Source: Pirellula sp. SH-Sr6A
GTDB taxonomy: Bacteria > Planctomycetota > Planctomycetia > Pirellulales > Pirellulaceae
DNA: 64,000 nt
Reading direction: 5' to 3'
NCBI RefSeq assembly: GCF_001610875.1
Contig: NZ_CP011272.1
Span: 4,879,988-4,943,987, forward strand
The position numbers and the translations under genes were made by a program. Shown in pieces: positions 29,401 through 38,098 of the stretch. The notes under the pieces were generated by a model. It was not told the DNA's origin. It made no database searches and saw nothing but the letters and a program-made list of their open reading frames with translations. The first letter of the stretch is position 1. Each line of letters starts with the position of its first letter.

Positions 29401-30097
29401 GTCCATCTGCTGCGGCCGAATCCACAGGAGTGGGAACTAACCAGACTTGATCAGGCGTTTCGTCGCCTGGGAACCGCGCCGTCACGACCACATCGGTCCC
29501 TCGTTCGATTTCCACATCCCCCGGCTCTACAAGGACCTCACTGGAGTTCAATTCCGAAGCAGCTCCTTGATTCCGAACAACAGACTGCACCGACGCTGGG
29601 AAAATCGAAATCCAACTGACATAGCATGCCAGGGCAAGGCAAAGAGTTTGGAGACCCCAGACCGACAGCATTCGGGACGTCGGTACGGCTTGCCCCCAAT
29701 CGTGTGTCCGGGCGTGACGAATGGTCTCATCGACCAGTTGCTTGCGTAGGAAGGGAGATTCGTTCGGAAGAGGCGGAGCGACGCTGGTCAGCAGACGTTG
29801 CTTCAAGTCGGGGTGTACCAACTCAACTTGCTCGGCCGTCCAAGTTCGATTGGAGTAGGACCATCGGTTAAGAATCCAGATAACCACCGCCAGGGCAACA
29901 GCCCCTACCCAGACAGTGCCGGAGGAGAGCGAGGAGGCTTGAGGGGGCAGAGAATCGTGGAAAGCACCAGTGGGGCTCACCATGAAGAGCATGAAGAGGA
30001 CCAAGCCCAACCAAAGACAACAAAGAAGCCATGCGAATCGAATGCGACGAAATCGATTGGCGACGAAGTGAAGATAGTGGTCGATTTGCTGATCCAT
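26417..30097 (-). CDS. Giant coiled-coil membrane protein (DUF4175-like)
   Basis: The 1226-residue protein has two or three membrane helices in the first 170 residues (WLLCCLWLGLVLFMLFMV, WVGAVALAVVIWILNRW, LCLALACYVSWISIFPAS). A beta-rich region to about residue 520 looks periplasmic. Then comes a polyglutamine tract (eleven Gln), about 400 residues of coiled coil, and a collagen-like Q/P/G segment (PGQPGQPGQPGQQSQQSQQS). A helical C-terminal domain ends the chain. Its stop overlaps the next start by four bases. The organisation resembles DUF4175-type proteins beside MoxR/vWA genes. Structural or scaffolding roles in the envelope are likely. Confidence 0.75.
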   Translation of the reverse strand: MDQQIDHYLHFVANRFRRIRFAWLLCCLWLGLVLFMLFMVSPTGAFHDSLPPQASSLSSGTVWVGAVALAVVIWILNRWSYSNRTWTAEQVELVHPDLKQRLLTSVAPPLPNESPFLRKQLVDETIRHARTHDWGQAVPTSRMLSVWGLQTLCLALACYVSWISIFPASVQSVVRNQGAASELNSSEVLVEPGDVEIERGTDVVVTARFPGDETPDQVWLVPTPVDSAAADGPASSTGSPSESLKSRLERSLQDPIYGGYLRKVTRDLTYRVETKGFQSPAYRIQVFDFPSLVRSDATIAPPEYAKQDTRTIEDTRRVTVAEGTELKWICFVNKPLQSAELIDETGVTVPLVPSAENPLQLEASFKIDASKQWMVRLLDRENRSAKFDEKLSAKVIRNEAPEIKLAKAQDLRVSPLQEVPLKAMVRDDFEVKRTGVTVMLGSQEPSESQIEPTPSKAGKLEITHLVDLESLQAEPDQLLSYFFWAEDVDTTGQVRRVEGDMFFAEVRPFEEIFREGEAPTAQQQQQQQQQQQSQAAQKAEELAELQKQIISGTWNILRREKPQKVTSAFSEDVKVLGESQATALEQTAELEESVQDEKSAAYLQELKGAMESAMERLQTASQEQSLTELREALNLERKAYEGLLKLRAREHNIVQQQRQQSRSNSRSSAQQNRQQQLEQLELNNQENPYQEEQQAQDSEPSTPEREARQVMNRLEELATRQKDLNEQLKNLENALQEAKTEEEKEQIEDQLQRLREDQEEMVRDADELLERMNEDENRQAMEQAREQVEQAREQLQQSTQALAQGETSSALSSGTRAQRQMDETREQLRQESSSQMESTMKNMVQQARDLEQKQRELEEKLDPSEQSNEPASLNANADDASPLRPEGANPEGNPDSQAWREQQKKWEELMQNIRDTVAEAESSEPLLAEELYDSYREAAQQGVEKRLTQISLLLERGFDEPAEKLAREAGQAIEQLREGIEGAAQDILGNEQESLQRALRELDRAQDQIEREIQSNQSPPQQSQQPQPGQQPQPGQPGQPGQPGQPGQQSQQSQQSPSPSQQTESNQPGQQNQPGSANPSDPSSSGSQRASIESFLPRERGGPTQGEGRFVAPLTGENYREWTDALRDVEELVDDPNLKGDVARVREAAREMRVEYKRHSKEPQWDLVKKLIAEPLARVHEQVNEELLRKAAEKNALVPIDRDPVPANFQRQLDRYYENLGSGTNR
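26931..27000. repeat. In-frame 9-bp tandem repeat
   Basis: Three copies of CTCTGTTGA followed by four and a partial copy of CCAGGTTGA, all in frame inside the giant coiled-coil gene. They encode the QQS and PGQ repeats. Unit identity is nearly perfect, so copy number is probably variable between strains. Confidence 0.85.
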
Positions 30098-30207
30098 CGA
30101 GCGCTCCTTACCTATTGAACGAGCTGCCGTAGAACTGATTCCCTGCAGAATTCTACCCGGTCGGCACCTGCAGATGGAAGCAAATTGAAATACTCAGCCA
30201 ATCGAAA

Positions 30208-32010
30208 TCAAATCATATAGGACCAGTCGTTCCGTTCTTCTTGAGCGATTTGCCGATTCGGGCAATGCTGGCATCGAGCCGTTCCAATTTGTGCGTAGGC
30301 TTTTTTCATCGCGGTGAAGGTGCTCGCCCAGACCTCGGTTTCTTCACGAAAAATATTTTCGGGGCCGACGAGTTGATCCAACCCGACGTTTCGCATCGTC
30401 GTCGCCATGGCCGCGTGGACCCCGGAGAGCATGACCGTGACTCGTCGTTGTTTCATGCGTTGTATGAAATTCTCCATGACGTGCATGCAGACCGCGTCTG
30501 GATTGTTGCTTCTTCGCAACCGGATCACGATGAGCTGCGATGTATCCGGGAGGGATTCCTCGAAGGCTTGAAGCTGCCTCTCCAACTCCGGTGCGCAGCC
30601 GAAGAACATCTCCCCTTCGATATTCAAAATCCGGATGAACGAGCAGCGAACATCGGACTCCGTCGCCTCGCGGATGACGCGGTCGCTGGTGATGGTCAGC
30701 TCGTTGACTTTGATCTTCGCCGCTCGCGGAACGTAAAACGCGAACGAAAGGAAGACACCGATCAAAATACAAAACTCAATCGAAACGAAGACCGCAGATA
30801 CCGCCGTCGCAATCATGATGATGGCATCAAAACGGGTCGCTTTGAAATAATAAACGATCGCCTTGGGATCCGTCATGCGAAAGGCGGTGAGGATCAAGAC
30901 CCCGCCGAGGGCCGCTCGCGGGACGTATTGGGCCAAGGGGGCAATCAACAGAATGGTTCCCATCACTCCCACGGCGCTGATCACGCCAGACCACTGGGTG
31001 GCAGCCCCGCAAGCGTGATTGATGTAAGAACGGGTAAGCGACCCCGACCCGGGAAAACAGTGAAAGAAACTCCCCGCGAGGTTCGCGACCCCTTCGCTCA
31101 AGCACTGCTGGTTCATGTCGAGCTTCTGACCTGTTTTGGCTGCGATCGACTTGGCCATCGCCATTGCCTCCAAAAGCCCGAGAAATGCAATCGCGGCCGC
31201 GCTACTGGAAAGAGTCCGCATTTGGTTCCAGTCCAATGGAGGCAATGCAAAGGCGGGAAGCTCTCGCGGGACGGGATCTAAAAGCCGCACACCCGAGGAT
31301 TGCGATGGATCGACGAAAGCCAGAAGCGCTGCGGAGGAAGCGATGGCAATCAGCAGCTCCGGCAACCCCAATCGCAAACGTCGATTGAGAAATCGAATGG
31401 CAACCGCCATAGCAATCGTGAACGTCGCAATACCAAAGGTCGGCAAGTGGATAGCTCCTCCCTCCGTCATCGTCCGGTAAAAACGAACGAGGAAGTGATC
31501 ATGATGCCCGCCCATCGATTTGATGCCGAGGATGACTTTCAACTGATCGAGCAAAAGGAGAACCGACGCTCCCAACGTAAATCCGACGATTACCGCGTGG
31601 GAAATAAATCGAGATAAGTCTCCGAAGCGAAACAAGGCGATCGAGGTTTGGATCACGCCAATCATCAACGCCATCATGATCGCAGCACCGATCCACGAAT
31701 CTTCAGGCAGCACCGCCAAAGCGCTCAGCATGGCGATGGAAATGGCGTTGGTCGGGCCGTTGATGAGTTGCTTGGAAGAATCCAGCAACGCGCCGACGGT
31801 GGTCATGACGATCGCAGTGTAAAGCCCCATTGCCGGAGGCATGTGGAAAATGGTGGCGTAAGCCATGCCCTGCGGGACGGCCACTGCGGCAACGGTCAGC
31901 CCTGCGAAGAGATCCCGCCGAAAATGATCCAAGCTATAGGTGCGAAGGGACTCCAAGGCCGGAACGTACTTGAAGATTCCATCGGCGAGACGAGAAGACA
32001 TTCCGACCAT
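30208..32010 (-). CDS. SulP-family anion transporter with STAS domain
   Basis: The 600-residue protein has the SulP plan: about ten to twelve membrane segments from residue 35 to 430, starting at LFAGLTVAAVAVPQGMAYAT, a family hallmark, with LLEAMAMAKSIAAKTGQKLD and GSFFHCFPGSGSLTRSYIN as further conserved parts, then a cytoplasmic STAS domain (IRILNIEGEMFFGCAPELER, VTVMLSGVHAAMATTM). Members carry sulfate, bicarbonate or other anions; the substrate is not decidable. ATG at 32001 is an equally good start. The C-terminus adds ARCQHCPNRQ, an unusual Cys pair. Confidence 0.9.
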   Translation of the reverse strand: MVGMSSRLADGIFKYVPALESLRTYSLDHFRRDLFAGLTVAAVAVPQGMAYATIFHMPPAMGLYTAIVMTTVGALLDSSKQLINGPTNAISIAMLSALAVLPEDSWIGAAIMMALMIGVIQTSIALFRFGDLSRFISHAVIVGFTLGASVLLLLDQLKVILGIKSMGGHHDHFLVRFYRTMTEGGAIHLPTFGIATFTIAMAVAIRFLNRRLRLGLPELLIAIASSAALLAFVDPSQSSGVRLLDPVPRELPAFALPPLDWNQMRTLSSSAAAIAFLGLLEAMAMAKSIAAKTGQKLDMNQQCLSEGVANLAGSFFHCFPGSGSLTRSYINHACGAATQWSGVISAVGVMGTILLIAPLAQYVPRAALGGVLILTAFRMTDPKAIVYYFKATRFDAIIMIATAVSAVFVSIEFCILIGVFLSFAFYVPRAAKIKVNELTITSDRVIREATESDVRCSFIRILNIEGEMFFGCAPELERQLQAFEESLPDTSQLIVIRLRRSNNPDAVCMHVMENFIQRMKQRRVTVMLSGVHAAMATTMRNVGLDQLVGPENIFREETEVWASTFTAMKKAYAQIGTARCQHCPNRQIAQEERNDWSYMI

Positions 32011-32288
32011 TCAGGGTGAGTGCAGGCAGCGAGACCGTTATTGAGACCGCCCATTGTAATCGGTGGAATTTTTCTGGGCAGGAACCCCAACGTTATCGTC
32101 GCTACAAACCGACCAAGCTCCCCATTCAGCCCTCAAAACCCACGCCGCGTGGTTCCGAACCGATCGAATTCAGCGACACTCTCAAGTACGCTACACAGGG
32201 CTCCTGCGGCCAAAACACCTCCGCAGAGAATGGTTCCCCATCCATCGCCCATCATTTCCAACATTTCCTTTGGGGTAGGTCCGAGTTC

Positions 32289-33122
32289 ATGAGAATTCAA
32301 AAAGCGGTTATCACGGCAGCCGGCCCCGGCCAAGGGGCATTGCCGCTCCAGCGTCTCGTCGATCGAGATGGAATGGAAAAAACGGCCCTGGAAATGATCG
32401 TGGAAGAAATCGACGCAGCCGGGATTGAATCGATAGGTATCGTCATCAGCCCGGGCAACGAAGAAGCCTACCGAAAAGCTGCGGGCCCCTACCTCGACCG
32501 ATTGACCTTCGTCATCCAACCGGAACCGAGAGGCTATGGCCAAGCCCTCTTGTGCGCGAAGACCTTTGCTCGCAACGAACCTTTTCTCCACCTCGTCGGA
32601 GACCATTTGTATTTAAGTCGAAACGGCCAGCGTTGCGCTCAACAGATCATCGAGGTCGCAACCAAGGAAAACAGTGCCGTTTCCGGAGTGCACCCCACCA
32701 AAGAAAAGATGCTTCCCTACTTCGGTGCTATCGGCGGCAATCGCTTGCCCCAAACCGATCGTCTTTATGAAGTGAAGCGTGTGATCGAGAAGCCGACTCC
32801 CACGCTGGCCGAGCAGGAACTGACCATCGCGGGCTTTCGAAGCGGGATCTATCTCTGCTTCTTTGGTATGCACGTCCTAACTCCTTCGGTCCTGGATATC
32901 TTGGAATCCCTCGTGGACGAACATCGACGTCCTATCGCCTTGTCCGAAGCGCTGCAGGAGCTGGCACTGCGCGAACGCTATCTCGCTGTCGAGGTGGAGG
33001 GGTTCCGCTACAACATCGGCGTCAAGTACGGACTGCTGAACACCCAACTGGCTCTATCCCTCTCAGGAGTCGATCGCGACCAAGTCCTCAGCGATATGGT
33101 CGAACTGCTGGCCACTCGATAA
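32289..33122 (+). CDS. Nucleotidyltransferase, GalU-like
   Basis: The 277-residue protein begins MRIQKAVITAAGPGQGALPL. Family landmarks are the opening nucleotide loop, EPRGYGQALLCAK and the metal-binding Asp in FLHLVGDHLYLS, with VKRVIEKPTP and the sugar-binding SGIYLCF. It should activate a sugar-1-phosphate with an NTP. The usual GxGTR(x)LP loop is changed to GPGQGALPL, so the Thr-Arg pair is missing. An upstream frame opening at 32016 lacks a ribosome site. It is 30 bases before a large kinase/nucleotidyltransferase gene, suggesting joint action in sugar activation. Confidence 0.78.
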   Translation: MRIQKAVITAAGPGQGALPLQRLVDRDGMEKTALEMIVEEIDAAGIESIGIVISPGNEEAYRKAAGPYLDRLTFVIQPEPRGYGQALLCAKTFARNEPFLHLVGDHLYLSRNGQRCAQQIIEVATKENSAVSGVHPTKEKMLPYFGAIGGNRLPQTDRLYEVKRVIEKPTPTLAEQELTIAGFRSGIYLCFFGMHVLTPSVLDILESLVDEHRRPIALSEALQELALRERYLAVEVEGFRYNIGVKYGLLNTQLALSLSGVDRDQVLSDMVELLATR

Positions 33123-33152
33123 CGAACATCTCTCTTCTTTCGGCCCCGAAGT

Positions 33153-36100
33153 ATGAACACACACTCTGCCAGTATTTGGATCGAGACGATCACATCGGAA
33201 GTAGACTCGGTTCGCAACCGCACGTTGGAGGAACTGTGCGGAAACTTGGATGCCCACGGATTGCTCGACGCGGCATACGAGCTGGATCGCTTTCGCCGCT
33301 CCGCCTCCAATCTTTACCACCGGGTTCGAGCCCATTTCTTTTTGGCAGCCCTCTACCGGTATTACTTGCCTCCCTCTTTTCCCGAATCCTCCGCTGGATT
33401 GCTTCCCTACGAAGCCTACCAACATATCTTGGGCCGCCGCTTTCCCGAGGCGATCGATCAATTGCTCGCGGTGCAGCGACATCAGGGTCCTACGGTCGCA
33501 ATCGCCAGCGCGCTGTCCCGCGCTTACCACCAACTCGGCATTCAGACTCTTGCGGATCAAGTCAAACGGAGCGTCCGGACCGTTCGCGGCAACCAATGGA
33601 TGTTCCGCATCGGCCATCCCAACGAACACCCGCTCCGTCTGAACCAATCGCTGCTCCGAAGTCATACCAACCAAGGTGACTTCCCGATCTTGACGGAAAA
33701 GACCAGTGTTCGAATGGATTTTTCGCATAGCGGTTGGTCGGATATCTTCTTTCTTGGCATGGACTTTCCTGAAGGTGCAAAGGTCCTCAATGCGTCCATC
33801 CACCTCGGTGTGTATGGACGAGACTCTCAGCCTCAACCTCCCGTGGAGGCTTACCTGCGCGTGATCGATCGCCCCGTACTTAGGTTGGTCAGCACCGATC
33901 TTGGGGCGGAAGCGGAGATTACGGAGATCGATGAAGTCTTCGATTTTGCCAAAGATTATTTGGGGCTGCTGAAAGGTGCGCTCATCGCATCGGGCGTTGT
34001 GCCCCCTGCTATGGAGGGATGCCACCGAAAAATGAGCGAGCTTCTCGCGACGTTGATTGGGAAAGAAGGGTTGGGACTGGAACTGGTCAGTCGCGTGAAC
34101 AATATCCCAAAGGGATCTCGGCTCGCGGTCTCGACGAACCTTCTCGGGTGCTTGATCTCGGTGCTGATGCGTGCGACGCAGCAAGTAGGACGATTGACTG
34201 GTGAATTGGAAGTCGTGGATCAACGATTGATTACGGCGCGCGCCATCCTCGGAGAATGGCTCGGTGGATCCGGTGGGGGCTGGCAAGACTCGGGGGGGAT
34301 TTGGCCAGGTATCAAACGGATCGAAGGAGTTCTCGCACAAGAAGGGGATCCCGAATTCGGTATCAGCCGCGGAAGACTGCTGCCACGGCACACCGTCCTC
34401 GACGCGAAGCGGATACCGCGGGAATCGCTCGATGCGCTCCAAAAGAGTCTCATCCTCGTCTACGGAGGAATGGCTCAGAACGTCGGTCCGATCTTGGAAA
34501 TGGTTACGGAAAAGTATCTGGTCCGAGCCAGCCAGGAATGGCGAGCCCGAAACGAGGCGATCGGGATCTACGAACAAATTGTTACGGCTCTTGAAACCGG
34601 CGATATTCGACGCGTCGCCAATCTTACTACCAAAAACTTCACAGAGCCCCTTCAGACCATTATCCCGTGGTGCACCAATCGGTTCACCGATCGCATGATC
34701 GAACAATGCCGCGAGCGGTGGGGAGAGCAGTTCTGGGGCTTTCTCATGCTCGGCGGGATGTCGGGAGGCGGCATGGGATTCTTCTTCGACCCCTCCGTGC
34801 AAGACGCCGCGAGACCTTGGCTGCTTCGATCCCTGGTCGAAACCAAACAAGCCATGGAAACGCAATTACCTTTTGCCATGGATCCAATCGTTTACGAGTT
34901 TTCCATTCAGGAAAAAGGTTCATGGGCCAAGCTGCTATCCGGCGATGAGGCCATGATGCCCGATGGTTATTATTCAATCGTTGCACCGAAGTGGATCCGG
35001 CGTGAAATACGAGACCTCACCCCGCAGGTCCAACGGGAATTGGGACGCTTGAACCATCTGTGCCGAATGGAAAGCGAAAAAGCAAAATGGCTACTAGATC
35101 GGATCATGCCACAGCAAAATCAACGGGGTGAGTCGGCCGCTGAATTGCGTGAACGACTGCAGTACCATGGCTTTGACCGGGAAGTGCATGAACAAATTCG
35201 AACCGATCTATTGGGAGGCCGCATCGGACTTTCCGAAAATAGGCTTCCGCCCCAATCGATCATTGAAGATGTCTCGCGCGACGACATCATCGACCTTCGA
35301 GACATTCCTGTTGCTCCGGCCGCTTTGATTCGAAGCGGGGAGGGTTCGGTGGGCGCCAAAGCTATTTTGGAGAACCAAGTCGCTGTGGTTACACTCGCTG
35401 CGGGGGTCGGATCTCGTTGGACAGGAGGCGCGGGAGTCGTCAAAGGGCTTCATCCATTTTGCCGATTGGCAGGCCAGCACCGAAGCTTTATCGAAGTCCA
35501 TCTCGCAAAGAGCAGGCAAACGTCCCGCCGATTTGGAGCCAATATTCCGCACGTCTTTACCACGGGATATCTCACACATGGTCCGATCGAACGCCATCTC
35601 AGCGACGTCAAAAACTATCGTTATCCAGGCCCCGTCCACCTCTCGAGAGGCCTCTCGGTCGGGCTGAGAATGGTCCCTACGGTGCGAGACCTCCAATTCC
35701 TCTGGCAAGAAATGGCGCACCAAACACTAGACGAGCAACAGCAAAAGGTTCGAGAGAGCGCGCATGCAGCGATTATCGGTTGGGCTCAAACAGCCGGCGA
35801 AGCATCCGATTACACCGACAATATTCCAGAACAGTGCATGCATCCTGTCGGCCATTGGTACGAGATTCCAAACATGCTTCGGAACGGATTGTTGCACCGA
35901 ATGCTCGTAGAGCAACCCAGCTTGCAATATTTGCTACTCCATAACATCGACACCCTCGGAGCCAATATCGATCCATTGGTGCTCAGCAAACACATCGAAT
36001 CGAACGCCTGCCTGAGCTTCGAAGTCATTTCGCGTCGTGTGGATGACCGAGGGGGTGGGTTGGCTCTCGTCGACGGCAAACGTCGTTTGGTCGAAGGCAT

Positions 36101-36503
36101 GGCGATGCCGTCCGATCAGGACGAATTCAAACTCTCGTTCTATTCCTCGATGACGACTTGGATCAGTATCGACCGGCTTTTGCAAGCCTTCGAGCTGAAG
36201 CGATCTGACTTGGGCAACTCCGACCAGGTCGAGGAAGCAGTCCGAGCATTCGGTCAACGCCTTCCCACCTACATCACCATTAAAGATGTGAAAAAGCGAT
36301 GGGGATTAGGGCAGGAAGATGTGTTCCCTGTCTCCCAATTCGAGAAGATTTGGGGGGATATGAGCAGCCTTCCTTCGATCGCGTGCGAGTACATTGCGGT
36401 CCCCGCCGTGCGAGGACAACAGCTCAAAGATCCTGGACAACTCGACGGCTGGGTGCGAGATGGTTCCGCCGACACCATCGAAAGAATGTGTGATTTCTCT
36501 TGA
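33153..36503 (+). CDS. Fused GHMP-type sugar kinase and sugar nucleotidyltransferase
   Basis: The 1116-residue protein has three parts. The first 220 residues are helical and unassigned. From about 230 to 560 it resembles GHMP kinases of the fucokinase kind: IPKGSRLAVSTNLLG (about residue 319) is the ATP loop, GGGWQDSGGIWPGIKRIE (about 374) matches the family's WQD motif and GGMSGGGMGFFFDP (about 533) the C-terminal glycine motif. From about 740 a UDPGP-like nucleotidyltransferase begins with VTLAAGVGSRW and has LLHNIDTLGANIDP near 928. It probably phosphorylates and then activates a sugar. The domain order is the reverse of Bacteroides FKP. Confidence 0.72.
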   Translation: MNTHSASIWIETITSEVDSVRNRTLEELCGNLDAHGLLDAAYELDRFRRSASNLYHRVRAHFFLAALYRYYLPPSFPESSAGLLPYEAYQHILGRRFPEAIDQLLAVQRHQGPTVAIASALSRAYHQLGIQTLADQVKRSVRTVRGNQWMFRIGHPNEHPLRLNQSLLRSHTNQGDFPILTEKTSVRMDFSHSGWSDIFFLGMDFPEGAKVLNASIHLGVYGRDSQPQPPVEAYLRVIDRPVLRLVSTDLGAEAEITEIDEVFDFAKDYLGLLKGALIASGVVPPAMEGCHRKMSELLATLIGKEGLGLELVSRVNNIPKGSRLAVSTNLLGCLISVLMRATQQVGRLTGELEVVDQRLITARAILGEWLGGSGGGWQDSGGIWPGIKRIEGVLAQEGDPEFGISRGRLLPRHTVLDAKRIPRESLDALQKSLILVYGGMAQNVGPILEMVTEKYLVRASQEWRARNEAIGIYEQIVTALETGDIRRVANLTTKNFTEPLQTIIPWCTNRFTDRMIEQCRERWGEQFWGFLMLGGMSGGGMGFFFDPSVQDAARPWLLRSLVETKQAMETQLPFAMDPIVYEFSIQEKGSWAKLLSGDEAMMPDGYYSIVAPKWIRREIRDLTPQVQRELGRLNHLCRMESEKAKWLLDRIMPQQNQRGESAAELRERLQYHGFDREVHEQIRTDLLGGRIGLSENRLPPQSIIEDVSRDDIIDLRDIPVAPAALIRSGEGSVGAKAILENQVAVVTLAAGVGSRWTGGAGVVKGLHPFCRLAGQHRSFIEVHLAKSRQTSRRFGANIPHVFTTGYLTHGPIERHLSDVKNYRYPGPVHLSRGLSVGLRMVPTVRDLQFLWQEMAHQTLDEQQQKVRESAHAAIIGWAQTAGEASDYTDNIPEQCMHPVGHWYEIPNMLRNGLLHRMLVEQPSLQYLLLHNIDTLGANIDPLVLSKHIESNACLSFEVISRRVDDRGGGLALVDGKRRLVEGMAMPSDQDEFKLSFYSSMTTWISIDRLLQAFELKRSDLGNSDQVEEAVRAFGQRLPTYITIKDVKKRWGLGQEDVFPVSQFEKIWGDMSSLPSIACEYIAVPAVRGQQLKDPGQLDGWVRDGSADTIERMCDFS

Positions 36504-36525
36504 AGGGGCATCGATCCATCGCCCT

Positions 36526-37851
36526 CTAACCGATTCGAGTGCAAAGCAAGATTTGTAGGAACGATCCCTCCGGACGCTGAACATACCGATTGATCAACCA
36601 GCTATTCGCATCGATCGGGTGAGGAGCACCCACATAACCCCCGTGCCAACAAGGTTCTTTGATCTGCCGCCCCATCGCATCCGTAAACTCCACCTCTTCG
36701 ATTCGGTGCATCGATTTGTCCAAGAGACTTAGAATGTGGATGCTCCCATGCGAAACCACAGCAATCCGCTCGGTGATGGGATCGTAGCTAAAGGACTCCG
36801 CCACACCGTATTCCAAATCGGTCAGAGGAGTGCATGCCCCCGAAACCAAATCGACTTCGATCACCTGGGGCAACCCGCGATCGTCGCGCCACAGGCTGAA
36901 GATACACCCCCGCTGAGGATCGGCGACTAACCAGTGCCGAGGGCCCTGAATTCCTGGATATTTGCGGTCGGTCAGTTGTGTCAGTCGAGTGATCCGTACC
37001 ATCGACTCCCATCGCGAATGAAAGTCTTGCTCTGCCGATTCCGAGCGACTCCCTTCCGCGATCAGCTCGCGAAGCTCTGTGTCCGAGGGGAGATGAGCCA
37101 GGAAGATTTCTTGGATCCGTTCGTCCGACTGCGGACTGCGCCATACCGTTCCCAAGAAGGCGATTCGATCATTCCCCACCCAGCATTCTTCGAGGGCTTG
37201 CAATATCCCGTACCGAGTCGGGGGCCTGCATACGAGAAAGCTGGCCGATTGCCCGATAAAGTTCTCCGCTTGGTCCGAGACCGCCGAAGCCCCCCACGCG
37301 GGAGGAGCGAGTCGCAGCGAACTGAAGCCGACGGTTCGAGGCATATCGGGAGTGAGCGCGTCGTTGTAGGTGAAACTGACTCGGTTGCCATCAGGGCTCC
37401 AGCTGTGGGCATGGGTTCCTCCCGATAGTTCACCCAAACGGGGGTGCCGCTGCAGCACACGTTGCTCCAAGGCACCGATGCGCGAGGAGGCTTGATCCCA
37501 AATCGCTCCGAACCGACGTGCGGCACCGTAAGGTCTTTCGCTATTGCAGTTGTTCACTCCATGAATGAAGACCACTCGATTCTCATGGGGATGGCAAGCA
37601 GCCGCACCGACACCCGGCCCGAATGCGGATTGGGTCGGGGTCTCGTAAAGCGTTTCGATCGATCCTGTTGGAAGGTGGATCCGTGAAATCGTTTGAGTCG
37701 AAGCGATCTGTGGGTCACCATTCCTTCCATCGAAGATTGCCCATTGCCTGTCCGGCGAAAGGACTTGCCTCCGATTCAGCGTATGCCCCGCCGGTCGATC
37801 GGTCAGAAGTCGAATGGAAGCCTGGAAAGTTGGGATGGACGACATGAACAA
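36526..37851 (-). CDS. YidR-like beta-propeller protein (DUF3748)
   Basis: The 441-residue protein starts with QASIRLLTDRPAGHTLNRRQ and VLSPDRQWAIFDGRN, the hallmark of the YidR/DUF3748 family, followed by repeated propeller-blade patterns (VVFIHGVNNCNSERPYG, HAHSWSPDGNRVSFTYND, HWLVADPQRGCIFSLWRD). There is no signal peptide. Family function is unknown; an oligosaccharide or sugar-related role is suspected for E. coli YidR by context. ATG at 37845 may be the true start. The gene converges on the kinase fusion with 22 bases between stops. Confidence 0.85.
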   Translation of the reverse strand: MFMSSIPTFQASIRLLTDRPAGHTLNRRQVLSPDRQWAIFDGRNGDPQIASTQTISRIHLPTGSIETLYETPTQSAFGPGVGAAACHPHENRVVFIHGVNNCNSERPYGAARRFGAIWDQASSRIGALEQRVLQRHPRLGELSGGTHAHSWSPDGNRVSFTYNDALTPDMPRTVGFSSLRLAPPAWGASAVSDQAENFIGQSASFLVCRPPTRYGILQALEECWVGNDRIAFLGTVWRSPQSDERIQEIFLAHLPSDTELRELIAEGSRSESAEQDFHSRWESMVRITRLTQLTDRKYPGIQGPRHWLVADPQRGCIFSLWRDDRGLPQVIEVDLVSGACTPLTDLEYGVAESFSYDPITERIAVVSHGSIHILSLLDKSMHRIEEVEFTDAMGRQIKEPCWHGGYVGAPHPIDANSWLINRYVQRPEGSFLQILLCTRIG

Positions 37852-38098
37852 GCCCCGGGGCCATAGGGAATGGGTCTGCTATCGCTCGACGCGATGCCAG
37901 AAACAGAGAGCCCGATTTGGAAAGTACGGTGAGGATATAAGGGACCGTGGAAACCGCGGATTCTGGAGATCGGATTTTGAAGCCCCGATTCTGGAGTACA
38001 ATGTGGTGCCGGCGGCAGTGGATTCCTAAGGAAGGTTGACTCACACCGCCGAAGCGTTCCCCCCCCACGTTTTACCCTCGATTGGATTTTAGGACTAT

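Noticed and set aside
33063-34865. Minus-strand frame of 600 codons
   Set aside because: It lies opposite the start of the kinase fusion gene, whose motifs are clear; the antisense product shows no family features and no ribosome site.
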